This document shows positions 1 through 7,937 of a DNA stretch of 42,426 nucleotides, in pieces. This DNA is from Hyphomicrobiales bacterium. GTDB taxonomy: Bacteria; Pseudomonadota; Alphaproteobacteria; Rhizobiales; Beijerinckiaceae. The first letter of the stretch is position 1. Every line of letters begins with the position of its first letter. The position numbers and the translations under genes are program-made. The DNA is taken from positions 1 to 42,426 of the forward strand of contig JAFBAS010000001.1 of assembly GCA_019247605.1 (NCBI GenBank), given 5' to 3'. Under the pieces are notes generated by a model. The model was not told where the DNA came from. It saw only the letters and a list, made by a program, of their open reading frames with translations, and searched no databases.

Positions 1-35
1 TTCGCGGCGCTGCTTCTGTCGAAACGCGGCATTGT

Positions 36-1031
36 TCATCGCGCGGTTTCCAAGAGCCTCGATATGCAGCGAAATCCGATATGGCTCGTGCTGCTGTCGA
101 CAGGCTGCGCGTGACGCGCGGCGGGGCGATAGCGGCGGCAATAATTGGGAGCGCACAGGTGAGAGCCTCCCTTGACGACTTTGCGAGGAATTCGCACCGA
201 TGGGACGCAATCGTCGTAGCTCTGGGTCTCGGTGCCCCCGCGAGGGTTCTTCGGAACACAGCAGGGCTTCGCGGGGTCCTCGATATGCCGCGTCGAGTAC
301 CAATCGCTTGTCCATTCCCAAACATTGCCGACCATGTCGTGAACGCCATAACCATTGGGCGGGAAGGCGAGGACCGGAGAGGTGCGCCTATAGCCGTCGG
401 CCGCGAGATTCTCCTGCGGAAACATTCCTTGCCAGGTATTCGCCACGTGGCGACCGTGAGGCGTGAACTCGTCACCCCAGGCGAATTCCGCTCCGTCGAG
501 ACCGCCCCGCGCGGCATATTCCCACTCGGCTTCCGTGGGCAGCTCCTTGCCGGCCCAGCACGCATAGGCCTTGGCGTCCCGATAGGCGATGTGCACGACG
601 GGATGATCGTCGAGCCCACCGATCGAGCTGCGCGGCCCATGGGGTCTGCGCCAATTCGCACCGAACTTGAATCGCCACCACTGGCTCCAATCTCGCAGAT
701 CGACCTTGTGGCTTGGCGGCGTGAAGACGAGAGAGCCTGCCTTGAGCATGTGCGGCAAGGCATTGGGGTAGTCCTCGGGATCGGGCGCGATCTCGGCAAA
801 AGTGATGTAGTTCGTGGCCTTCACAAACTCGCGGAACTGCTTGTTCGTCACGGGAGTGCGATCGATGAAGAATGAACTCACGGCCACTCGTCGAACGGGC
901 GCTTCTTCGGGGTAGTGCCGGTCGGAGCCCATCAGGAAGGTGCCGCCTTCGATGAGGATCATGCCGTCGCGCGAGGGCACCTCGCGTGCTTGATCCGTCA
1001 CCTGCCTCTTTGCGGAAATCGTGACGTTCAT
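36..1031 (-). CDS. Formylglycine-generating enzyme-type (SUMF1/FGE-sulfatase domain) protein
   Basis: The 331-residue protein is almost entirely one FGE-sulfatase (SUMF1) domain. It opens with the typical MILIEGGTFLMGSD segment (about residues 24-37), has the TPVTNKQFREFV and LPTEAEWEYAARGG signatures, and ends with the GGSHLCAPNYCRRYRP motif. Cys293 and Cys298 match the spacing of the copper-binding catalytic pair (Cys336/Cys341 in human FGE). That points to a true formylglycine-generating enzyme, which oxidises a Cys in CxPxR of a sulfatase, rather than an EgtB/PvdO-type relative lacking the pair. No signal peptide is evident, so a cytoplasmic location is likely. No sulfatase gene lies in this window; a partner may sit beyond position 1. 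The domain call is secure, the catalytic role likely, the substrate unknown. Confidence 0.9.
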   Translation of the reverse strand: MNVTISAKRQVTDQAREVPSRDGMILIEGGTFLMGSDRHYPEEAPVRRVAVSSFFIDRTPVTNKQFREFVKATNYITFAEIAPDPEDYPNALPHMLKAGSLVFTPPSHKVDLRDWSQWWRFKFGANWRRPHGPRSSIGGLDDHPVVHIAYRDAKAYACWAGKELPTEAEWEYAARGGLDGAEFAWGDEFTPHGRHVANTWQGMFPQENLAADGYRRTSPVLAFPPNGYGVHDMVGNVWEWTSDWYSTRHIEDPAKPCCVPKNPRGGTETQSYDDCVPSVRIPRKVVKGGSHLCAPNYCRRYRPAARHAQPVDSSTSHIGFRCISRLLETAR

Positions 1032-1534
1032 GAGATTCCCAAAAACCTCGGTTCGGAACTCCGCCGTTTCAAAGTCGATCAGGCGGACTTCCTGACAAGC
1101 AAAAGCGCGGGCGCATCACTTGCCCGCATCGAAAAGAAGCGATCTGTGGAAAGCACCGGGAGCGGTTCAAAAGCCAAGAGAGCGATCCGCCAGATGAGCA
1201 AAACCCAAAACGGCAGGGTTACAGGCCCGGGCGCGCCGTCGTCGGAAGGAATGCAAGATATTGAACACAATGACCCCTCGTCTTCAAACGGTTCACGCGA
1301 GCCCAACAGTATTGCGTGAGTAACCGGGTTGGCAAGCCAATCAGCGCAAGATCAGACGGTGAGGAAAAGTGTCGTATGCGGCAATAAGACTTTTGTCGAA
1401 TATTACGTCGCCATTTTCGCTGCACAGACAGCAGTTGTCACGCTGCGTCATTTTCGCGCTAACCGGCATTCGAGGAGCGCGCCCGAAGAAGCAAACGGCG
1501 GCCAGATTAGGCCCACGCTCGAGTTGACCGTTTC
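1032..1534. other. Intergenic stretch, no gene recognised
   Basis: About 500 bases separate the histidine kinase stop from the FGE-type gene start, both on the minus strand. Short open frames exist but none shows a domain, a convincing ribosome site or rhizobial-type codon pattern. It presumably carries the FGE gene's promoter. Confidence 0.5.
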
Positions 1535-3025
1535 TCAACCCGCTCGAGCCGTGTTCGGAAGCGGCCGCGAGCTCAAGGGAGGGTCATCCGAATTCGTCAT
1601 TTCGATCCTGCTCACGGACAACCCCGGGAGATTGTGCTTCGCGTTGAAGACGATCTCGCAATGGACGCCGCTCCTCGCGTGGTGGAGCAAAACACGACTA
1701 CCTTCCAAGCTTGCAAAAGCTCGTTCGAGAAGGCGTGTGCCGAAACCCTTGCCGATTGGTTTTTCGACGGGCGGACCGCCTCTTTCGATCCAGGAGAGGT
1801 GAATGACGGAAGGGCTCTGGGCATCTTGCGCCCAGCTTATCTCGACCTGTCCACGATCCGCGGAAAGTGCTCCGTATTTGATGGCGTTTGTCGCGAGCTC
1901 ATGCAGGGCCATGTTGAGCGCGAGCGCGGTTTCAGGCTCGATCGCGACCTCAGGTCCGAATATGACGAAACGGTCCGCGTTCGAATGCAGGCGAGGATCG
2001 AGCGTTCCACGCACCACTTCGTCCACCTGGGCGTCCGTCCACGAGCTCGCGACCAGAAGCTCGTGGGCGCGACCCATGGCTTGAAAGCGGCCAAGCAGTT
2101 TGTCCCTGAGCTCGGTCACGGAGCTCGCGCCATTTGCGGTGAGCTTGGTCATGGAGATCACCGTGGTGAGCATGTTCTTCACGCGATGATCGAGTTCCTG
2201 CGCGAGGAGCCTTTGGACTTCGTCGCTGCGATGCTGCGCCGATACGTCACGCATCGTGACCACAAGGCCGTCTTGAAGCTTCGCCACCTTGCTTCGAAAC
2301 CGTCGTCCGCCAAGCTCGTATTCCGCCTCGGAAGTGTTCCCGGTCTCGAGTACCTCGAGGTAGCGCGGAAAAAGCTGCGGGTGTTCGCGTGCCAGCGGCA
2401 GTCTCTCGAGCAAACGGCCGCCCACGACGCGGTTCGGATCGCTTTTCGTCATGAAGGCAAGAGCGGCGGGGTTGGCGTAGCGATATTCAAGATCGATTGC
2501 GCGGCCCGACGCGTCGCGCAAGGCACGATATATGACCAGGCCCTCAGACGATATATCCTGCACGGTCTTGAACAGTTCGTTTGCCGCATTCGGGGTGACT
2601 TGCACCTTGCGAAATGCGCCTGCGACCGCGATGATCAGGCCTGTGGAGAGGGTGAACAGGACAATCTGCCACACTTCCTGTGCGTCTCCCGAAGCAAGCG
2701 TGAAGGCCGGCGGAAGGAGGATCAACCAGGCAAGCAGAAGACTCGCGAGCGCGGCGAAGATCCCAGGTCCAGCTCCGAGCAATGCACTGACGAGGACGGC
2801 CGGATAGAACGCCCCCAAGCTGACGAAATTCCCGATCGGCCTTGCACAGAGGAGTTCCACAAGAAAGGCGAGCGCCACACACCCGGCCGCCACCAAATAG
2901 GTTTTAACAGCCGGACGGGCCAAATTGGCGGCCCTTTGCAAGATCATGGAAAGCGGAGGAATATCCAAAACGAAGCTTCCGACGCGCATCCAGAGCCCAT
3001 ACTGCTTTTCAAGGGCCAAAAGCAT
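1535..3025 (-). CDS. HWE-family sensor histidine kinase with DUF4118 membrane domain and PAS domain
   Basis: The N-terminal part (about residues 40-135) holds closely spaced hydrophobic helices of the DUF4118/KdpD-like type. A PAS-like segment follows (about 150-265) and then an HWE kinase core. His280 in ELDHRVKNML is the expected phospho-acceptor, HELATNAIKYGAL is the N-box, and the WIE tripeptide in SWIERGGP completes the H and WxE signature that names this family. HWE kinases are typical of Alphaproteobacteria and often act in light, stress or general-stress signalling. No response regulator, NepR or PhyR gene lies nearby, so the partner is unknown. The start is uncertain: none of the candidate ATGs (residues 1, 13, 27) has a good Shine-Dalgarno sequence. 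Confidence 0.9.
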   Translation of the reverse strand: MLLALEKQYGLWMRVGSFVLDIPPLSMILQRAANLARPAVKTYLVAAGCVALAFLVELLCARPIGNFVSLGAFYPAVLVSALLGAGPGIFAALASLLLAWLILLPPAFTLASGDAQEVWQIVLFTLSTGLIIAVAGAFRKVQVTPNAANELFKTVQDISSEGLVIYRALRDASGRAIDLEYRYANPAALAFMTKSDPNRVVGGRLLERLPLAREHPQLFPRYLEVLETGNTSEAEYELGGRRFRSKVAKLQDGLVVTMRDVSAQHRSDEVQRLLAQELDHRVKNMLTTVISMTKLTANGASSVTELRDKLLGRFQAMGRAHELLVASSWTDAQVDEVVRGTLDPRLHSNADRFVIFGPEVAIEPETALALNMALHELATNAIKYGALSADRGQVEISWAQDAQSPSVIHLSWIERGGPPVEKPIGKGFGTRLLERAFASLEGSRVLLHHARSGVHCEIVFNAKHNLPGLSVSRIEMTNSDDPPLSSRPLPNTARAG

Positions 3026-3200
3026 AGGAAACCGGAAGCATGCGACGCAACATCAAACGCGAATGGCACGTGTGCCTCGCACGGTCTCAAAAGGGATTGG
3101 AACATCGCTAGACCGCTGAGGCTCACGCGTCGAGGAGCGGGTTTTTCGGCAACTCAGGGTCCGTGCCAAGCATGCTGGCAACTTGTTCTTCAAGGTCCGG

Positions 3201-5111
3201 CTATATTTCCACTTCGAGCCCCACCTCCACGACCTGCGCGGCGGGAACGCCAAAATAGGCGGCCGGAAGATTGGCGTTGAGGTGCATCGCCGCGAACAGG
3301 GATTTCCTCCAGATCGCCATTCCGGAGGCTTTCGCCGATGCAATCACCATGACGCGCCGAAAATAATAGGTGATGTTCTCCGGGTCGATCCCGCGAAGCT
3401 CAGGCTCGAGGCATGCCCGCTTCAGTGCCTGCATCACATCGGGCGTCTCCATGAAACCGAAATGGAAGAGCACGCGGGTGATGCCCGAGCCTACCGGCAC
3501 GAGCTTGTAGCGGTGCTCGGCAGCGACGCGCGGTTGGTCGACGCTGATCGAAGCAATGAGCAGTACACGTTCGTGCAGGACGCGGTTATGCCGTAAATGA
3601 TGCGTCAGGCCAAGCGGAATGCCTTCGCTTGCCGCCGTGAAGATCGCGGCCGCGCCAGGCAAGCGGATCGGCGGGTTTTCGAAGACCCAGTCGACGAATT
3701 GGCTTTCGCTCTGGCGCAGCTTGGAGCGCGCGTGCTCGAGCAAGTGCCAACCCGTTCGCCAGGTGAGCATCAAGAACGCGATGACGCCGGCCATCATGAG
3801 AGGGAACCAACCGCCTTCGAAGAGCTTCGTCAAATTCGCGGCGACGAAGATCAGCTCGATGATGAGGAAGAATCCGTTGGCCGCGGCGACCAGGAGCGGA
3901 TTGTAGCCCCATTGCAAGGCGACGAGCGCCGCAAGCACGGTCGTCACGGCCATGAGGAGCGAAACCGCGATGCCATAGGCTCCCCCGAGCGCATCCGAGG
4001 ACCCGAATATGAGCACGGCCGAAAGCGTGCCCGCCGCCAAGAGCCAGTTCACCACCGGCATGTAGATTTGGCCCTTCTCGTGGCTTGCCGTGTGCTGCAC
4101 GCGCATTCGCGGCAAGAACCCCAGCTGCATCGCTTGCTGGGTCAGCGAGTACGCGCCCGAGATGATCGACTGCGAGGCAATGACCGTGGCGAGCGTCGCG
4201 AAGGCGACCATCGGATAATGCGCCCAGCCGGGGACGAGGTGGTAAAACGGGTTTTCGGCGGCATGGGGATCCGCAAGAAGCAGGCCGCCCTGCCCGAGGT
4301 AGTTAAAAATGAGAGCGGGCGATACGACGCCGAACCATCCAAGCTGAATGGGCCATCGCCCGAAATGGCCCATGTCGGCGTACATGGCCTCTGCGCCGGT
4401 CAGTGCCAGGAACGCGGCGCCGAGCACGGCGAAGGCGATCGCCGGTCCAGCATGAAGGAGGTAGGTCACGGCGTAGTAGGGATTGATGGCGGCCAAGATT
4501 GCCGGGGTGCGAATGATGCTCACGAGGCCCAAGAGGCCGATCGCCACAAACCAGACGAGCATCACGGGACCGAAAATTCTGCCGACAAACTCGGTTCCCT
4601 TGCGTTGGACCAAAAACAAGGCGACGAGAATCCCGCATGTGAGCGGAACGATCAGCGGCGCGAGCGCCGGCGCATCTATCTTGAGGCCTTCGAGCGCGCT
4701 GAGCACCGAAATCGCGGGGGTGATCACGCCATCGCCGTAGAGGAGTGCCGCCCCGATGAGCCCCACGACGAGCAATTTCGACCGCCAGCTCCCGCGCGGA
4801 GCATGCCTTGCGTCAAGCAGCGCCAAGAGCGCCACAATGCCGCCCTCGCCGTGATTGTCGGCACGCAGGATCAAGATGGCGTATTTGAGCCCGACGATCA
4901 GGAGGAGAGCCCACACGATGAGCGAGACGGTGCCGAGAACCGTTTCCGGAATCGCGCCTCCGCCGGCGTCGACGGCCTGTTTCAGCCCGTAGAGCGTGCT
5001 GGTGCCGATGTCGCCGTAAACCACTCCCAATGCGGTGAGCATCGCAGCGGCAGGCAGCTTTTTTGGCGCCTGTTTTCCGCGCAAACCGGGGACGTGAAGG
5101 GCGTCGGCCAT
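3201..5111 (-). CDS. kup: KUP-family low-affinity potassium uptake transporter
   Basis: The protein of 636 residues has the KUP hallmark near its N-terminus, ALGVVYGDIGTSTLYGL, followed by LRADNHGEGGIVAL and about twelve hydrophobic segments, then a soluble C-terminal domain of roughly 170 residues. Length matches the family (about 620-640). It imports K+ across the inner membrane, probably with protons. I prefer the ATG at 5111, which has a GAGG ribosome site 5 bases upstream, over the TTG just before it. Nothing links it to the downstream kinase gene except orientation. Identity is secure. Confidence 0.96.
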   Translation of the reverse strand: MADALHVPGLRGKQAPKKLPAAAMLTALGVVYGDIGTSTLYGLKQAVDAGGGAIPETVLGTVSLIVWALLLIVGLKYAILILRADNHGEGGIVALLALLDARHAPRGSWRSKLLVVGLIGAALLYGDGVITPAISVLSALEGLKIDAPALAPLIVPLTCGILVALFLVQRKGTEFVGRIFGPVMLVWFVAIGLLGLVSIIRTPAILAAINPYYAVTYLLHAGPAIAFAVLGAAFLALTGAEAMYADMGHFGRWPIQLGWFGVVSPALIFNYLGQGGLLLADPHAAENPFYHLVPGWAHYPMVAFATLATVIASQSIISGAYSLTQQAMQLGFLPRMRVQHTASHEKGQIYMPVVNWLLAAGTLSAVLIFGSSDALGGAYGIAVSLLMAVTTVLAALVALQWGYNPLLVAAANGFFLIIELIFVAANLTKLFEGGWFPLMMAGVIAFLMLTWRTGWHLLEHARSKLRQSESQFVDWVFENPPIRLPGAAAIFTAASEGIPLGLTHHLRHNRVLHERVLLIASISVDQPRVAAEHRYKLVPVGSGITRVLFHFGFMETPDVMQALKRACLEPELRGIDPENITYYFRRVMVIASAKASGMAIWRKSLFAAMHLNANLPAAYFGVPAAQVVEVGLEVEI

Positions 5112-5218
5112 CAAAACCTCACTTCCTGGCTTCAGTCAGTCTGCACGAAAATCGCGCCCTGAGAAGGGAAGCGTCGCCGATTGCGAGGGCGGAGCAGGGT
5201 CGGGCACCTACTTCCAGG

Positions 5219-5536
5219 ATGGGCTTCTACAAAGATGGCTGGGAGACGGTGGGATCAGAGTTCCCCGCCTACAAGGCATTCGTTCAAACATGTATGGGTG
5301 CGGCCGGATACCGAGCAAACTTGCTGGCGCGTCGTTGCTCGCCCTTTTACGCGGAGCACAATCCTTGGTGCTACGCCCCAACAGGCATGATCGACGGCGC
5401 GGCTTGGCGCATCTACACGATCAAATGGCGGTTCCATCGGTGGGCTGTTTTATCAATCCCCCTACCAATGAACGGCTCGCGTGCGAGGGCACCAGGAGCC
5501 CCACCGCGTGCGATGGAGCCCTTGCTGGCCTCGTGA
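5219..5536 (+). pseudogene. Possible remnant of a small exported protein gene
   Basis: This frame reads MGFYKDGWETVGSEFPAYK, then a CMGAAGYR segment, and an NPWCYAPTG segment near residue 50. The spacing of Cys and aromatic residues looks like small secreted or lipoprotein hypotheticals of rhizobia, but there is no signal peptide, no good ribosome site, and the C-terminal third looks like non-coding drift. It may be a truncated relic. I do not recognise a family. Confidence 0.22.
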
Positions 5537-5540
5537 CAGG

Positions 5541-5575
5541 GGAGCCGGAAATGGCGAAGCGAATTGCCGGCAAGA
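5541..5575. repeat. Imperfect direct repeat, copy 1 (flanks HEPN-like gene)
   Basis: The segment GCCGGAAATGGCGAAGCGAA resembles GCCGGAATGCGAAGCGAA at 6488-6506, on the other side of the HEPN/MtlR-like gene, differing by two single-base gaps within the core. It could be a duplication left by an insertion, or chance. Confidence 0.35.
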
Positions 5576-5751
5576 TCACGGTCGAGATGGGCGTCACGAC
5601 CGTTGATTTGCACGTGGGCGCTTTAGACTGTGCGTCTCACGGTCCAAGATGCGGGGAGGCTGGCGAAAGGACTTTCAGAGACAGCCGCGCGCCTACACGC
5701 TATGATCTTAGCGGCACACAAGCCCAAGCATTAGATACGGTGAGCCAGAGC

Positions 5752-6477
5752 ATGTCAGACCCGGCAATTGAAAAGAAAATGCGCGAGATCATCGCGGGCA
5801 CACCCTTCAGCGAGCGCGAGGTATCGAGCGACCAAGGATTCGAATCAGAATATCCACCGCTCACTCCTGAGGAGGTGGAGTTTCTTGCCATACCCGACGA
5901 AGAGTTACGCAAGCGGGCGAAGGTGTTCTCTTTTAACGTAAAGCAATTCTGCGACTGCCTCCAGGTAGCTGATGAGTGGCAAACGCTGATCTATGCGCAT
6001 CTGTATTTCGACCACATAATCAGCCAAATGCTTAGCGAAGGGCTCGCTAAACCAGACGCGCTAAACCTAAGCCGGATGGGCTTTTTTCAAAAACTCCAAT
6101 TGGTGTGGGCGGTGGGGCTTTTGCCTGAAGAACTTGTCCCGCCAATCGAGGCCCTGAACAATTTACGCAATAAAATGGTGCACAACATCGATTTCAAATT
6201 AACCGACCGAAATACGGCTGAGTTCGTCAGTCGCGTGCCGCCGCGAGTCAAAAAGATTCAAGAACGTAACCGAGCGGCAGATGAGTGGTTCAAGAGGTTC
6301 GCTGATGCACTGAGGGACCTTCTGGTGCACATCGAGATCATTCGCCAGCAGCATGTATACAACCGACTTTGTGAGCGTAAGGGAGCAATTGACATGAAAG
6401 ATATAATGCGGGAGTCGGACCTGCTCCTACAGCGGCTCGATGCGCGCGATGGTCGTGAGCCTGACTCGGGTACCTAG
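5752..6477 (+). CDS. HEPN/MtlR-like (DUF4145-type) protein of unknown function
   Basis: The 241-residue product is soluble and rich in helices. Its central part, GFFQKLQLVWAVGLLPEE followed by IEALNNLRNKMVHN (about residues 110-145), matches the pattern of MtlR and DUF4145 proteins. RNKMVH also fits the R-x4-H signature of the HEPN superfamily, which includes RNases of toxin and defence systems. No nucleotidyltransferase antitoxin, CRISPR or restriction gene lies beside it, so a toxin role is not supported by context. The start is not certain: an in-frame ATG at 5551 with a GGGGAG site and a GTG at 5740 are alternatives, but family-like sequence begins only after 5752. GC content is visibly lower than in neighbouring genes, suggesting transfer. 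Confidence 0.7.
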   Translation: MSDPAIEKKMREIIAGTPFSEREVSSDQGFESEYPPLTPEEVEFLAIPDEELRKRAKVFSFNVKQFCDCLQVADEWQTLIYAHLYFDHIISQMLSEGLAKPDALNLSRMGFFQKLQLVWAVGLLPEELVPPIEALNNLRNKMVHNIDFKLTDRNTAEFVSRVPPRVKKIQERNRAADEWFKRFADALRDLLVHIEIIRQQHVYNRLCERKGAIDMKDIMRESDLLLQRLDARDGREPDSGT

Positions 6478-6483
6478 GCTCAA

Positions 6484-6515
6484 AGGGAAGCCGGAATGCG
6501 AAGCGAATTTCGCTT
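6484..6515. repeat. Imperfect direct repeat copy 2, with internal inverted repeat
   Basis: This is the second copy of the 5541-5575 element, directly after the HEPN-like gene. It contains AAGCGA-att-TCGCTT, a short hairpin that could also help end transcription. There is no T-run. Confidence 0.35.
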
Positions 6516-6670
6516 GCCTAGATCGCCGCAATGACCAGCATGGTCTCGCGACGAAACCACTCCGGCCCGGAAATCTTGGGCCTCGTTTGTGGGACGAGAT
6601 TCGGAATGCAATATGACTATCGTTAAATTACAAAGACCTAGGGATCAATGACCGAGACTATCGATATAGC

Positions 6671-6687
6671 CGGCGAACAATTCGCCG
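6671..6687. repeat. Perfect inverted repeat (7-bp arms)
   Basis: CGGCGAA-caa-TTCGCCG forms a perfect hairpin with a 3-base loop. It lies 10 bases before the first TTGA-N6-TCAA site. There is no T-run on either side, so it is not a standard terminator; a regulator site or repeat remnant is possible. Confidence 0.5.
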
Positions 6688-6690
6688 TTC

Positions 6691-6713
6691 ATCGCCATTG
6701 ACCGTTATCAACC
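6691..6713. promoter_or_regulatory. FNR/FixK-like dyad within a 23-bp direct repeat, copy 1
   Basis: The 23-base unit contains TTGACCGTTATCAA (TTGA 6698-6701, TCAA 6708-6711), matching the TTGA-N6-TCAA core used by FNR, Anr and FixK regulators. It recurs 75 bases downstream with 21 of 23 bases identical. No gene starts close by on either strand, so a working site is uncertain. Confidence 0.4.
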
Positions 6714-6765
6714 TTTAAGCTGTTGTGGTGTCGCTGAAATATGCCGGTGGATTGATCCAAATCTT

Positions 6766-6788
6766 ATCGCCATTGACCGCCATCAACC
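6766..6788. promoter_or_regulatory. FNR/FixK-like dyad within a 23-bp direct repeat, copy 2
   Basis: Second copy of the unit at 6691. TTGACCGCCATCAA places TTGA at 6773-6776 and TCAA at 6783-6786. The two differing bases lie inside the N6 spacer, so the palindromic ends are conserved between copies. Confidence 0.4.
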
Positions 6789-6874
6789 GTTGGCATTCGG
6801 CGCGCGTTTGTCGGATGGTTTGAACGACAATGACCAATACCTTTCATCTCCTATCGAGATTCGGGACCGCTGAC

Positions 6875-7060
6875 GTGGGTTACGGGAGAGATCGATTAAG
6901 CGCTCGGCAGGTCGAGCGACTGGCCAAGGTGCGGGGGGTTCATGCCGATGGCGCCGGCCTGGCCTTGCGGGTCTGAAGCTGGATGGCCCGCGCCCGGGAG
7001 AAAGCGCAGGCGATGCGTGCCCCCAAGGCTGACGGCACGACCCGATCGACGCCAGGGCCT
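6875..7060 (+). pseudogene. Relic of a tyrosine-type integrase (Arm/DUF4102 N-terminus)
   Basis: Reading from the GTG at 6875 gives a segment with DRLSARQVERLAKVRGVHA followed by DGAGLALRV. This is the characteristic start of phage/island integrases of the DUF4102 family (compare the usual LTARxVExL...HADGGGLYLxV). A TGA follows at 6974-6976. The same frame then resumes with ARAREKAQAMRAPKADGTT, resembling the later AREKAxxARxLLADGxDP segment, as if the DNA between had been lost. The catalytic R-H-R-Y domain is absent. It marks an old integration event. Confidence 0.6.
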
Positions 7061-7363
7061 CCAGGAGCCTCCAGGACGGCGAAGCTGGAAAAGGGCCACG
7101 GACGTTCGGCCAGGCTTCTGAATACGATCGGTTGGTGAGCCGACGCATAGGTAAGCGCTTTGGCACTGCGAGGCCTTGTCAAACTTACATCACGAAGGCA
7201 GCGGCAGTCCAAGTTTGCCCGTTGACGATGGCCTTTGCATAAGGCCGCGCACGTCACACACTCGCACTGCCGAGGGGACGTTTTACATAGACGTATAAGG
7301 AATATTTCCGGCATTCCAACGCAGCGGCCACCCAGCTACTCGCTATTTGGTATCCGCTACTTG

Positions 7364-7636
7364 CTACTCGCTAATTCCCTGGCGTGAGCGCGTCCGCGGG
7401 CTCTCAGCGTCCCGAGCTTCGTCCAACTCTTTTCTCAGTCGATTACGGCCTTCGATGTGCGACGCAAGCGTCTCTTCGAAAATGGCCAGCAGCTCTTCGG
7501 CTTGCCTCGGATTGTGGCCGTCTACCTGCAGGCTCGCGACGATTTCGCGCTGGCGCTGGACGTGGCGCGTGCCCTCATTGATTGCGGCCTCCGCCTGCGC
7601 GAGGTGCCGCTCGACCACGGCGCGATCTTCAGCCAT
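7364..7636 (-). CDS. Small conserved rhizobial hypothetical protein (coiled-coil)
   Basis: The 90-residue protein is charged and mostly helical. It starts MAEDRAVVERHLAQAE and contains RHVQRQREIVASLQVDGH and EELLAIFEETLASHIEGRNR. This resembles a short hypothetical common in Bradyrhizobium and relatives, whose role is unknown. The start at 7636 is chosen because GGAGGAG lies 8-14 bases upstream; the open frame extends further up to 7807 but that part is not typical of the family. There are no membrane segments. Confidence 0.75.
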   Translation of the reverse strand: MAEDRAVVERHLAQAEAAINEGTRHVQRQREIVASLQVDGHNPRQAEELLAIFEETLASHIEGRNRLRKELDEARDAESPRTRSRQGISE

Positions 7637-7937
7637 TTCGCTCACTCCTCCGCGAAACTTCCGCGGCAGAAACCAACGAGGAAGACCAAGGGAAAATGCG
7701 CTGAGGAGATTTTCGTTGCTCTCGAGCAAGCAAGCACGCCGTCGAGCCAGGCAATCGAGCGCCAAACCCGTTGTCGGTAACTGAGCGAATTTCTCGAAAG
7801 ATATCAAAATAAAACGTGGAAACTACAGTGGGCGTGACCAGGAATGCGCCAGTGGACGTGGCTCCGAAAGGAAAGCAAGGTAGTTATTTTCTTTCAAGCT
7901 ATGCTGGACCGGTTCGACGTTTCCACCGAGGTCTCAC
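7637..7937. other. Divergent intergenic stretch
   Basis: Three hundred bases between the minus-strand small protein and the plus-strand SDR gene. It should hold both promoters; no repeat or recognisable site was found. Confidence 0.4.

Larger units (their letters stand above)
6478..7363. other. Non-coding stretch with integrase relic, hairpin and paired dyad sites
   Basis: No intact gene is visible in about 890 bases. The first 350 bases are AT-richer than the surroundings and carry an inverted repeat and two TTGA-N6-TCAA sites. From 6875 a decayed integrase N-terminus can be read. The rest shows nothing I recognise. Confidence 0.6.

Noticed and set aside
1634-3280. Plus-strand frame of about 548 codons opposite the histidine kinase
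   Set aside because: Shadow of the kinase gene; no domain, and it runs into non-coding DNA beyond both ends.
3597-5162. Plus-strand frame of about 520 codons opposite kup
   Set aside because: Extremely charged sequence with no hydrophobic core, typical of the antisense of a membrane-protein gene.
5752-6477. HEPN-like gene as half of a HEPN-MNT toxin-antitoxin pair
   Set aside because: No nucleotidyltransferase or other small partner gene lies on either side; the MtlR/DUF4145 resemblance is at least as good.
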